Below, in pieces: positions 46,862 to 57,424 of a stretch of 64,000 bases of DNA (the first letter of the stretch is position 1; each line of letters starts with the position of its first letter). The notes beneath the pieces are model-generated. The model was not told the origin of the DNA and ran no database searches. It saw only the letters and a program-made list of their open reading frames with translations. Origin of the DNA: Dioscorea cayenensis subsp. rotundata (Eukaryota > Streptophyta > Magnoliopsida > Dioscoreales > Dioscoreaceae); contig NC_052479.1 of the NCBI RefSeq assembly GCF_009730915.1, forward strand, positions 2,604,001 through 2,668,000, written 5' to 3'. Both the position numbers and the translations under genes were made by a program.

Positions 46862-47161
46862 CAAGCCACCATCCTTTTTCAAGAGATCATGAGTTCACTC
46901 TCACAGTCTATCTCTGCTCTTGATTCTAATGCCTCTGATCAACTTGCTTCAAAGAAGATGAAAAGGATCCACCATGAATATACTACATCTACTGTTAAGA
47001 GAAGGTATCTACATATATATATATATATATGAATATATATCATCAAGTTTCTTTATATTGTTTGAATTGATATATATTTGAGATTTGCTTGCAGGAGATC
47101 AGTTAATGATTCAACTGCAGTTGTTACAACTACGCCATTCTGTGATGGGTATCAGTGGCAG

Positions 47162-47470
47162 AAGTATGGAGAGAAGGATATCAAGAACTCTGAATTTCGA
47201 AGGTACGAAGATTAATTATATATCTTTGATGTTTTCAGTGTTGGTTTGTGATTTATTATTCCGTCATGCATATATTTTTCCTGTTTTTTCACTTAAGAGT
47301 TTAGATCAAATCTAGCTATATATCAAATCTAAGCATTCCTTCTTCTGAACATGATTGAAATATATATATAGGAAGTATGGTCAGAAGAATATCAAGAACT
47401 CCATGTTTCCAAGGTACAAAGATTAATTATATATCTTGATGTCTTCAGTGTTGGTTTGTGATTTATTATT
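47162..47470 (+). repeat. Tandem duplication of the WRKY-motif exon end and intron start
   Basis: A block of about 100 bases occurs at 47162-47262 and again at 47371-47471. It contains the end of exon 2 (aagtatgg(a/t)...aagaactc) plus the start of the next intron (attaattatatatctt, cagtgttggtttgtgattta). The second copy carries its own AG acceptor (47370-47371) and GT donor (47414-47415), creating the 42-base mini-exon 2b. Confidence 0.85.
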
Positions 47471-47986
47471 AAAACTTGCTAATTTATCAGTCGCTCTTAT
47501 TAGATGAACCATGATCATATATATGTGATATTTTAAATTGTTTTTTTTTTTTTTTCCCGCGAGGATGAAAATAGAGAGATGATACCTGTTCTAATGATTG
47601 CAGAACATACTACAAGTGCATAAATGAAGAATGCAAAGCAAGGAAAAAAGTGCAACAACAAGATAAGTATGAGCCTTCGAATTTCATAGTCATATATGAC
47701 ATGCAACACACATGCAATAATGTTGTCCAGGAAACCAACCAAAACTTGTTCACAATTGATTCTTCACCTTCAACTTCAACTCTAAATTTTGGTCCCATTT
47801 TAGAATCAAGCTATTTGATGATGAACAATCAACAAGAGCAAACATTATCTGCAACCTCTGATCAGCTCCAAATTAAAAAGACAGAGAACCATGATAATAT
47901 TAGTGTTGCAAAAGCAGTACAGGGTGATGAAAGTATTGTAGACAACATGGAGATATTCTCACCTTTGACGTCTCTTTTAGATTTGA

Positions 47987-48125
47987 ATGAGAATGAGAAT
48001 GAGAATATTTGGGAGCTTTTCAACCTCACAGATGATGAGTTTGCTTCGTCTCCTTTAGATTTGAATGAGAATGAGAATATTTGGGAGCTTTTCAACCTCA
48101 TGGATGATGAGCTTGCTTCATCTCC
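47987..48125 (+). repeat. In-frame tandem repeat in the last WRKY exon
   Basis: Two copies of a 70-75 base unit (ttagatttgaatgagaatga..., gagcttttcaacctca) encode two acidic units ending NENIWELFNL(T/M)DDE(F/L)ASSP. Such acidic, aromatic-containing segments can act in activation; that is inference. Confidence 0.9.
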
Positions 48126-48147
48126 TGATGATGGCTTTCCCTTTTGA

Positions 48148-50147
48148 GATATATATGTAAGGCGTGCATGCATATATGTCTTCTCAAACTTTGAGTTTTG
48201 TTGGGAGTTTTTGAGAGTTTTTATGTAACCTTGTGTTGTAGTTAGATCAAGAAAGAATCTGATCAATCTCAATTTTCATTTTAGTTTATCCTAGTTAAAA
48301 AAATCCTGGGTTTTCCCCTTAAATTTTTTACTAATAACCTATATATATACCTCCTAATTAAACAAAACATTCAATTAACCCCTCATGTGTATATATAACT
48401 CTTTCCCCTAAATATAAATAAATCATTAAAATATATTTTAAATAGCAAAATTGCATGACTTAAAAGAACCCCGGATCACCTTTGCATACTAACCAAAAGA
48501 TTTCTCTTAGTGATTAAGAAGTTCTTACTTAATCTTCCTACAAGTATTTCATAAATAAATATATATATATATATCAAATCAACTTTTTAATTTTTTTTAT
48601 ATTAAAAGTGCCCTTATTCTGTTTCTTCTATTCTCTTTCTCTTGTCTTTCTTCATTTTTATTTTTTATTTTTTTAAATATTCTTTTTTTATTGGTTTTTT
48701 GGCATGTTTTTATTGTTTTCTTTTTCTTTTTTTATATTTAAGTAATTCCAGTGACTAATCCAAAAATTTTATATAAGATAAGATGATAAGGGATCCATAT
48801 ATATTATAAATTTGAATAATTTCAACTTAACAGAAACTACCAAAATCAATTACATTGAGAACAATATTCAAACAAGATTCTTTAAACCAATCCAAAGGGT
48901 TTCTACCATCCTATTTCTTCTAATCCATCGAATCTCAATCATTTAGCAAAAATCAAGAGATAGAGAAAAATCAAGAAGCTTACAGCTTACTAGGATTAAT
49001 TAGTGGTGAAAGGAGAGTTATCAGATTTCCATCTCCAAGTATTGGAGAAAAGGGGTGGGTAGCTGCCAGAGGTCCAATTATTTTAGTTTAATAGAATGGG
49101 TAAAGTGTTCGAAAAGTATAATTTGTACAATATGTTATAATTTAATATTTTTTAAAAATTATAACATATTAATTGTTTGAGAGTATAAAATTATGATATA
49201 ATATATATATTATGGTATCAAAAAATTTCACTAATAATGAAATATTTTTTCATTATAAAAAATCTCTTTTTCTCAATCTCTCCATTGCCCATCGGCCCAC
49301 TGATAATCCAGTCGGCTTTTGGCAATCAGTCACTGGTTCACCGATGATCCACCCACTGTCCAACCAGCCTCTGACAATCTATCAACAGTCCGACCGGCCT
49401 CAAATCGATCACCGGTCCAGCGTCAATCCAATCGGGCGATCTCTGTAATTGTTTTTTTTATTTTATTAATCAAACACTCATTTTATAATCACTTATTTTA
49501 TGAGAATAATATATACCATAATTTTTGTAATAATTATGTACATATTTTATATAATAAAATTATGTCATATTTTTTTATTTTATAAAGAAACAATCCCACA
49601 CCAAAGTGGGCTTTTTATGTTTTTAAAGTATCCGTGGAAAATTCTAGAGATGTTTGGTTTGCAATTATGAATATGTATAATTTTTAAAAACTTTTTTTTC
49701 TTATTTTTTCTACATTATTAAAAATATGGGGTGTCCACACTATTAAAAACATATCCATCAAAAAAATATTTAAAAATGGGGTCCTTGGACCAGCTTTATT
49801 CCATGTGGTTCCCATTTCAAATTCTCTCAAGTTCATGGTTTTTTTAAGTTTTGTATTTATTATAAAATTTCAGTAATAATACTCATGCTTTTTGCATGCG
49901 TTTAGATAGTAAGAAGAAGAATGAAAAGAAATGGAAGATTAGAATTTGTATTTAAGACGGCTCTGTCTTGGGGGTTAAGATTGCTATGTCTTAGCTAAAT
50001 TAATAGAATATCTTGGTGGTAATATCTTGGTGGTTAAGATGGCTCTGTCTTAGCTAAATTAATAAAGAAAAAACATGATTAGCTAATAAATAAATAAGAG
50101 CTAATACGTCTGTCAAAGATGGATTAGACGAACAAATCTGTTATTGA
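48148..50147. other. Intergenic region
   Basis: AT-rich. TA tracts near 48563-48575 and 49199-49210. Near 49280-49445 there is a GC-richer patch with repeated ccg(a/g)cc and accggt words. No gene recognised; short ORFs are not supported. Confidence 0.55.
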
Positions 50148-51457
50148 TAGAAGTGAGCAAAACCGGGTACCCGATCCGGTTTTAAAAATCGAAACAGGTA
50201 CCCGGTGTTTTGGATCGACAAAAACTCGACCCGTATCCGACCCGGTTTAAACAGGGTACCGAAAATCAGATACCCGATTTAAACCGGATCGGATATCGGA
50301 TCCGAATTTAAGTTTTATCTATGGATTTGTTTTATATAACAACATTACACAAAAAACAAATATGAAAAACTTACAACTAGCATTAAACTCTTATATTATT
50401 CTTTACACAACAAAAGTCATACAAAAATAATAAAGATTTTTATCCAAGATTAGACGTTACAAAAAATAAAAAAATCCAAATAACTTCTGAAGTATCAAGT
50501 GTCTCATCTATAATTATCATTAGTTGTTAGAGAGAAGAGACAGGGTAATGGCTATCAGTGAATAGGAGGCAAGTATTTGAAATATTTTCTTTTTATTTTT
50601 AACCTCTGTAGAATTTAAATATATATATATATATATAACTATATGAGTATATAACTCTTTTAAGTTATTTGATTAGGCATTTGGATATTTTTTTTAAAAT
50701 TTTTAGCTTTTATAAAATTTAAATTTATTATATATATATATATATATATATAACTTTTAAAAAGGTTGAGATGAGGGTTTTTGTCATTTTTTTATTTTTT
50801 TAGACCATATAAAAATTTAAAAATTATTATTATTATTATATATATATATATAATATAATAAAAATTAAAAATCGGATCGAATTTGAATACCCGATTTTTA
50901 ATTTCTCCCGACCCGGTTTGCATCTAAAAAATTCGGATCGGATACCCAAAAAATTAGGGTCAAAAAATCAGATATCGAATCGGATCATCGGATCCAGATT
51001 TTTTTGCTCACCCCTACTTGCCTCCCATTCACCGATAGCCATTATCCCGTCTCTTCTCTCTAGCAACTAATGATAATTATAGATGAGACGCTTGATACTT
51101 CAGAAGTTATTTGGATTTTTTTTTTTTTTTGTAATGCCTAATCTTTGATAAAACTCTTTTTATTATTTTTGTTATGACTTTTGTTGTGTGAAGAATAGTA
51201 TAAGAGTTTAATGCTAAGTTGTAAGTTTTTCATATTTGTTTTTTTGTGTAATGTTGTTATATAAAACAAATCTATAGATAAAACTTAAATTCGGATCCGG
51301 ATATTCTATATCCGATTCGGTTTAAATCAGGTACCAGATTTTCGGTACTCGGTTTAAACCGGGTCGGATACAGAGGTCGAGTTTTTGTCGATCCGAAAAA
51401 TCGGTACCTGATCCGGTTTTTAAAACTGGATCAGGTACCCGGTTTTGCTCACCCCTA
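50148..51457. mobile_element. hAT-like fold-back element
   Basis: A long inverted repeat: left arm 50148-50573 and right arm 51017-51457 pair over about 430 bases around a 443-base loop. Outer ends read TAGAAGTGAGCAAAACCGGG and GGTTTTGCTCACCCCTA; the TAGGGGTGAGCA type end is common in plant hAT elements. A third end of the same type (TTGCTCACCCCTA) stands at the loop/right-arm border (51004-51016), so this is probably one element followed by an inverted partial copy. The arms are rich in cgggtaccc, ccgatccgg and cggatccga words. No 8-bp target duplication found; no transposase. Confidence 0.7.
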
Positions 51458-51691
51458 ATATTTTTTCTTGATGATGAATTAGCACTAATGTAACTCTTGA
51501 TATAATTATCAAATAAATTAAACATTCAACAAGAGAAGGTCATGCATGTTCATATATATATAAATGTATAATATGTATTACAATATATTTATATAATGTA
51601 TATATATATATATATAAAGAGAGAGAAGTAAGGCACACCAGTTTTGAAAACCTTCCCATCCTTGTTTAGAGCCGGCCTCAGCGCCGTCTGT
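51458..51691. other. Spacer
   Basis: AT-rich with a TA tract around 51601-51616. Nothing else seen. Confidence 0.5.
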
Positions 51692-51700
51692 TTTCTAGCT
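51692..51700. repeat. Target-site duplication of MULE-2, left
   Basis: TTTCTAGCT, repeated exactly at 58737-58745. Confidence 0.9.
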
Positions 51701-52315
51701 GGGTAATGCTATATGAGGCGAACAAATCACACAAACCAGCCACACAACTGATGTGGCTGGTTACGTGGATTTTCTTTTTTATTATTTTTTTTTAAAAAAA
51801 ATTAAAACTAAAAACGAGAATCGGGCTTTATCTCATTTTCTCTCTCTATCTCGTGTGTCCATCTCCCACTGCCGGCCGATTCACTCCCCTACTCCGGCCG
51901 CTGCTGTCCATCTCCCACTCCCGGCCGATTCACTCCCCTACTTCGGCAGCTGTTCCCGGCCGCCGCCATCCTCCCCCGACACTGATTCCCTCCCCTGCTC
52001 CCAGCCAGCGATTGTCTTACCCTATCTCGGTCCCCCTTTAGGCCGACGCCTCTCTCCCTAGCTCCCAGGTCCCCAGCTTGGTTGCCGCTTTCCCTCTCCC
52101 GCTCCCGACTACTTCCCTCCTCCGCTCCCCTGCTTGCTTCTCTCCCCCGCTCCCGGCCGCTTCACTCCCCTGCTCCCGGTACCCGTTTCGGCCGCCGCTT
52201 CCATCTCGGTTCTCGGTACCCGTTCCGGCCGCTGCTTCCTTCCCAGCTTTAGGTCCCGTTCCGGCCACCGCTTCCTTCCTAGCTCCCGGTCCCGTTCCGG
52301 CAGACGCTACAAAGG
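51701..52315 (+). repeat. MULE-2 left inverted repeat and GC-rich subterminal DNA
   Basis: The terminal 80 bases match the right end in reverse complement; farther in (51840-52315) the sequence becomes ctcccggccgc-rich, like 58080-58600 on the other side, with shared words such as aaactaaaaacgagaatcgg. Open frames here (Pro/Ser-rich) are not believed to be genes. Confidence 0.75.
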
Positions 52316-52349
52316 TATAATTTATTTGATTAAGATTGTATTACCAAAA

Positions 52350-52830
52350 GTATTTTATTAATATTGTGTAGGAAACATAATTAATTACAATTATTGTGGT
52401 TTATAAAGAGATCATGGTGGGTGATTAACTTTGTTATTATTTTGGTTTATAAAGAAATTATGGTGGGTGATTAGGTTAGTATTGTGTAGGAAACATAATT
52501 AATTACAAAATTTTTGTGGTTTATAAAGAGATCATGGTGGGTGATTAACTTTGTTATTATTTTGGTTTATAAAGAAATTATGGTGGGTGATTAAGTTAGT
52601 ATTGTGTAGGAAATATAATTAATTACAATTATTGTGGTTTATAAAGAAATCATGGTCGGCGATTAACTTTGTTATTATTTTGGTTTATAAAGAGATCATG
52701 GGGGGTGATAATGGGGGGTGATTACATTTGTTCTTATTATTTTGGTTTATAAAGAGGTCATGGTGGGTATTTAAATTTGTTCTTATTATTTTGGTTTATA
52801 AAGAGATCATGGTGGGTAATTAAATTTATA
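52350..52830 (+). repeat. Tandem repeats upstream of the FAR1-like gene
   Basis: Three copies of a unit of about 120 bases starting tattgtgtaggaaacataat (52358, 52478, 52597), each made of two shorter subunits of tggtttataaagagatcatggtgggtgatta type; the shorter subunits continue alone to about 52830. Confidence 0.88.
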
Positions 52831-52926
52831 TGTTGCTAAAAAAAAATGTGAGTGTTTATTGCTTGTTTACCTTGAAAATTTATTGTTTGTCTAATTTGTG
52901 TTTAGAAGTATATTTAAAGCAAGAAC

Positions 52927-55434
52927 ATGGAAGAAGTGATACTTGGGTGTTATGAGAAAGGAAAAGATGATGTGGAAGTTGGATGTTCAGGCTATGAAAT
53001 ACATGGCAAAGGAAAACCAATACATATGGATTTAGTTAAAAATATTGTACCGGAGGCCGGTATGATACTTGATTCCGAAGAAGAAGTTTATAAATTGTAT
53101 GTCAAGTATGCACGGCATGAAGGGTTTGGCATCATCAAAAAAAGCACAAGATTAGGTGATGATGGAAAATTGAAATACTACACGCTAGCATGTTCAAGAG
53201 GTGGCAAACGAATATCTACTTCAAAAAACTCTTTCAACCCAAGGTTATCCATTAAAGTAAATTGTCCGGTGAAGATTAATGTCATTGTTAGCAATGATGG
53301 GAGATTTACCATTTCAAGTGTTAATTTGGAGCATAATCATGCACTTAGCCCACAAAAAGCTCGTTTCCAAAAGTGCAATAAAAAAATTGATACATATGTC
53401 AAAAGAAGGCTTGAATTAAACGACCAAGCGGGGATAAGCCTGAGCAAAAATTTTCATTCCTTGGCGGTTGAAAGTGGGGGTTATGAAAATTTAACATACA
53501 CTGATAAAGATTGTAGGAATTATATTGCGAAAGCAAGGCAATTTAGGCTTGGTGTTGGTGATGCCGTTGCACTTGGAAAATATTTCTCCCGCATGCAACA
53601 AAGAAACACAAAATTTTTCCATTTGATTGACATGGATGAGGAAGGTCGCTTGAGAAATGTGTTTTGGGCGGATGCGAGGTCTATAGCGGCTTATGAAGCT
53701 TTTGGTGACGTAATTTCCTTTGATACAACATACTTGACGAATAAGTATGACATGCCATTTGCTCCGTTTGTCGGTGTAAATCATCATGGGCAAACGGTAT
53801 TGTTTGGGTGTGGTTTATTATCAAAGGAAAATACAGAAACATATGTCTGGCTCTTCAAAACTTGGCTGGAGTGTATGTCAGACAAGGCTCCTAAAACAAT
53901 TATTACAGACCAGTGTATGGCTATTCAGGGTGCAGTTAGACTGGTTTTTCCAAATTCTCATCACCGCCTTTGCCTTTGGCATATCATGAAGAAGGTTCCC
54001 GAGAAGCTTGGAGGTTTAAATGAATACAAAGCAATCAAGAAGATTTTGAAACGCATCACGTATGAAGCAGTGGATACTCAAGAGTTTGAAGACACATACT
54101 TGAAGATGATGGCGGACTATAACATTAAGAGCAATGAATGGTTGAATTCTCTATTCAAAATTCGTGATCGTTGGGCTCCAGTTTATGTTAAAGGCATATT
54201 TTGGGCTGGAATGTCTACCACTCAAAGAAGCGAAAGCGTTAATGCATTTTTTGATGGTTATGTTGGTCCGACGACTTCATTGAAGCAGTTTGTTGAGCAA
54301 TATGATAATGCCTTGAAAAGTAAGATTAAGAAAAAGAACAAAGCTGATTTTGCTTCATTTAACTCATGTTTTCCATTGATCACTGATTGCTATTTTGAGA
54401 AGCAACTACAAGAAGCATACACAAATGAAAATTTTAAATTGTTTCAAGATGAGTTGCGAGGGATGATATATTGCAATCTTAGTATCACTGGTGTGCATGG
54501 GGCAGTCTGCGCATGGGGCAGTCTGCTCATTTCAGGTTTTCGATGTTGTCAAGGGGAAAGAAGGTACATTCAGAAAACAAGTGGTATACAATGTTTATGC
54601 TAATGAGGAAGAATTTGACATTAAATGCTCCTGTCAGCTGTTTGAGTTCAGGGGGATTTTTTGTAGGCACATTTGCAAGGTGCTTATTGAGAAGAATGTG
54701 AAAGACATTCCTTCTAGGTATATTTTACCACGATGGAGGAAGGACACCAAACGCATGCATACATATGTACAAAATTGTTATGATGACCCACAGACAAGTG
54801 GTGGGAAACTGCGTTACAATAAATTGTGTTCTCATTTTACTAAAGCCGCAGAACTTGGAGCAGTGTCAAATGACAAATTCATGTTCTTGATGAGACATGT
54901 GGATGATGCAATTGAGAAGTTGATGGACAACACAACTTGCAAGGAAAACTTTACACATACGTTGTCGGAGGCGACTAATGTGCCACACCAAAAATTTCTC
55001 ACCCCTTTAAAGGTGCGGAGTAAGGGTCGTCCACCATCAAAAAGGAAGAAGTCAAAAGTTGAAGAAATAATAATCAGAAACAAGAAAAAGGTATTTCTAT
55101 GTAGTATCATATCCATTACTTCCTTAGTTTTTTTCAATGAATTTTTTTATTTGATTGTGTAACATCCATGTTATTATTGGCAGAAGACACAAACAAAGGG
55201 AGATGCATTAGCTCAAAAATTTATACAAGATGATCATTGCACACAAGAGAGTGTGGTAATTCTCTTGTAATTCTCATTCATGTCCAATGTACCTATTTGA
55301 ATCATTTAATTTTAAGTAATGATTTGTTTGATTATAATCTCTTTTCTTAGGTGAATTCAAATTCTATATCGATTAATCTGGACATGCCTCACATTTCTTC
55401 TTTAGGTTCTACAAGCCAATGCAATGAGCTCTGA
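52927..55434 (+). pseudogene. FAR1/FHY3-type MULE transposase with 16-bp duplication
   Basis: Transposase of the FAR1/Jittery-like branch, related to the phytochrome-A signalling factors FAR1 and FHY3. Exons: 52927-55090, 55184-55255 and 55351-55434. The FAR1 zinc-binding domain is at residues about 43-142 (SEEEVYKLYVKYARHEGFGI ... CSRGGKR ... NLEHNHAL). The DDE domain has SFDTTYLTNKYDMPFAPFVG (Asp about 266) and TDQCMAIQGAV (Asp about 326). At 54495-54526 the 16-mer gcatggggcagtctgc stands twice in tandem; this shifts the frame and would end the protein at residue 558, just before the SWIM finger (CSCQLFEFRGIFCRHI), which is encoded in the shifted frame. With one copy the gene would be open for about 767 residues. 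No other lesion was seen. The location between two inverted repeats with a target duplication says this is a transposon gene and not a domesticated one. Confidence 0.9.
54495..54526 (+). repeat. 16-bp tandem duplication that shifts the frame
   Basis: Two perfect adjacent copies of gcatggggcagtctgc. 16 is not a multiple of three. Reading before it is in one frame, after it in another, and removing either copy joins ITGVHGAVC to SFQVFDVVKG in one frame. Confidence 0.95.
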
Positions 55435-55639
55435 TTAAGGTGAGTTACATCTTAGTATATATTTATTTTTGTATTTAATACTTGCTGATTAAGATTGTTG
55501 GTGATATGAAGTTGTGATGTATTTTCCATTTTAATTTTTCAGGGAATCGTATTGTGGTGCAAGTTATTTATATGTCGCAAGGGTTAATTTTTGTGTTCGT
55601 ATTCATGTTCATGCTCGTGGAGGAAAACCAGAAATTTTT

Positions 55640-55880
55640 GTGTTTGTTGCTTATGTTTGATGTTTGAGATGGTTTGGTTGTGCTATAGGTATTTGTGTTC
55701 ATGTTACAAGATTTTTGTGTTTATGTTTGATGAAGAGATGGTTTGTTTGTGTTATAAGAATTTGTGGTCATGTTACAATATTTTTGTGTTTGTTGCTTAT
55801 GTTTGATGAAGAGATGGTTTGTTTGTGTTATAAGAATTTGTGGTCATGTTACAGGAGATGGTTGTTGCTTATGTCTGATG
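55640..55880 (+). repeat. Tandem repeats downstream of the FAR1-like gene
   Basis: Two good copies and one degenerate copy of a unit of about 78 bases with tgatgaagagatggtttgtt and aagaatttgtggtcatgtta words. Likely 3' UTR or beyond. Confidence 0.8.
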
Positions 55881-55884
55881 AAGA

Positions 55885-56060
55885 TAATTGATTTGTATTT
55901 TTAATTCGCAGTGGCATTCTTTATTTTGTATTACAATAGTCAATTATAACAATCAATGTCCCATTGAATTTATACAATAGTCAATTTATACAACTTCCTA
56001 ATACCCAACAAAAAATGTCCCACTGATGAATACGAAAACTTGTGAATACGAAAATGAGAA
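55885..56060. other. Spacer in MULE-2
   Basis: AT-rich, between the FAR1-like gene and the minus-strand fragments. Two caattta/tacaatagtcaatt words; nothing else. Confidence 0.45.
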
Positions 56061-56077
56061 ATCTTTCATCAGTCCCC

Positions 56078-56709
56078 TTAAAGCTGGAGAAAGAGAAACC
56101 TGAGCAAAATTCTGGCTGACATACTCAAAGAACAATAATATGATGATTCATAATGCTGCTCATTCTGGTGAACTTCAGTTGCAATGATTTGGTCAACCAT
56201 GACATTATTAACAGGCGCTATAAGCTGCGGAGGTCTTGAAATTGGGGAGGACCTTGTTATCTTCTCTGGTTGATCCTGTTTTATACTGTCATCATAGTAG
56301 TCTTCATTTGATGATAAAGGGGTCTGAAAATAAAACAAGATCAAATGGTTGAGGAGGTTGATCTAAATTTAAACCATGTCTGGTACACAGCACCATAAGC
56401 AACTTGAGTATGGTTCTAAAATTTACTGGCAATATGATATCTACCTGAACTTCTTCTATATAAACGCCCAGATGCAATGCAACAAAATATCAAAAATAAT
56501 ATAAACACAATACCTAGAAGGCTTCTCGTATGAATAGAAAATGCAATGGATGTATAGAACAACAAAGATGTAATGAAACAGATGGAAATCCTTAACCTAT
56601 CACAAAAAATTAACAGCAGATAACTTTCAATTCCTTCATTGAAGTGAAGGATGATCTGGATAAATATATATGAATTTAAGTTCTGCCACAAAATTTTCAA
56701 ACCAAGCAA
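56078..56709 (-). pseudogene. Unidentified exon set, partly membrane-like
   Basis: I do not recognise this gene. On the minus strand, 56709-56416 can encode DRLRISICFITSLLFYTSIA and LLGIVFILFLIFCCIASGRL, two hydrophobic segments that could cross a membrane. After a TTTTCAG acceptor at about 56325, an open frame encodes TPLSSNEDYYDDSIKQDQPE, PISRPPQLIAPV and VDQIIATEVHQNEQHYE, a hydrophilic stretch ending at a TAA near 56078. Base composition and splice signals suggest exons of one host gene copied into the transposon. The cytochrome c exon lies upstream on the same strand; these segments do not resemble the rest of cytochrome c. Confidence 0.4.
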
Positions 56710-57312
56710 ACTCTTAAATCAGAACCATGATAACATATATACAATTAAAAATTTACCTAAAATACAGGCTTGCTGGCTAGAATGAATTGGAGACAACATC
56801 AAGCAAAACAATCACATAACATAATTGTGACAATCAATGAGAGCCCAACAGATTATTAAAGACATCTGAATTCAAATCAAGTTGTAACATACCAAATGCA
56901 TCAGATCTGATCAAAACAACAAGATTAATAGCGATTGGCAATTAACATTGGCGCTATCGTTAGATTCACAAGCCACAATAAGCATAATTCAAATCAATAA
57001 AAGAAAAAAAAGAAACTGCAGAAAAAACAACTCATAAACAAACAAACAAACAAAAAAATTCACAATCAGAAAACAAATAGGGCTCCCAAATTCTAAATCA
57101 AATTGAACCCAATACTGCAGATCCCCATCATTTCAAAAATACAATAATAACACGAAAAAAGAACAGCCATGAAGAACAATCAAAACAAATGCTCAATAAT
57201 CAATCATGGCATCAACAAATCACGTAAAACAAGAAAAGAAATTCAATCAACATGAGATCACTTCCTCTCGCGAATCAAGAGAAAAACAAACAAGAAATAA
57301 AGAGTTCTGAAC

Positions 57313-57424
57313 CTTGTTTGTGGCCGGGCCTCTTCTCGACTGTGTGGCACTGGGCACACTTAGTCTTGAAGATCTTCTCTCCGGCTTTCGAATTGTCGGG
57401 AGGTGCCTCCGCGAATGTCGCCAT
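57313..57424 (-). pseudogene. Cytochrome c first exon captured in MULE-2
   Basis: Mitochondrial cytochrome c carries electrons from complex III to IV. The exon starts at the ATG at 57424 and encodes [20 protein letters not shown] and then [17 protein letters not shown], ending in G|GT as a splice donor at 57313/57312. It has the plant N-terminal extension and the haem motif C-x-x-C-H (CAQCH). The usual sequence after HTV(D/E)K is G-A-G; here it is R-P-G. The exon boundary after GHKQ is a place where plant cytochrome c genes have an intron (family knowledge). The following exon (GPNLNGLFGR) was looked for down to 56000 and not found, so the copy is partial. Its upstream region (57425-57826) may be the captured promoter. 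It lies in the opposite orientation to the transposase. Confidence 0.85.

Larger units (their letters stand above)
41679..48147 (+). pseudogene. WRKY-like gene split by a copia element
   Basis: Second WRKY-like gene, paralogous to the one at 4186-5290. Exons: 1, 41679-41806 plus 46867-47004 (split by the retrotransposon); 2, 47095-47202; an optional 2b, 47372-47413; 3, 47604-48147. Without the insertion and without 2b the frame is open for about 305 residues. Exon 1 has the leucine-rich MKEISRALELISHLQAYVCP. Exon 2 encodes DGYQWQKYGEKDIKNS, so the heptapeptide is WQKYGEK. Exon 3 has TYYKC, a second cysteine four residues later, and MQHTC, the same C-X4-C...H-X-C finger as in the paralogue. 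The C-terminus carries two copies of an acidic LDLNENEN...ENIWELFNL unit. Introns after exons 1 and 2 are phase 2, as in the paralogue. In the present allele, translation runs into the LTR and meets a stop after 16 residues, so the gene is probably inactive unless the element is spliced out or transcription starts downstream. Confidence 0.85.

Noticed and set aside
50140..51465. 8-bp target duplication of the hAT-like element
   Set aside because: Flanks gttattga, cttgcctc and atattttt do not match at any pair of ends.
51753..52361. Pro/Ser-rich and Gly/Arg-rich frames
   Set aside because: GC-rich subterminal DNA of MULE-2 with repeated ctcccggccg words; not conserved coding sequence.
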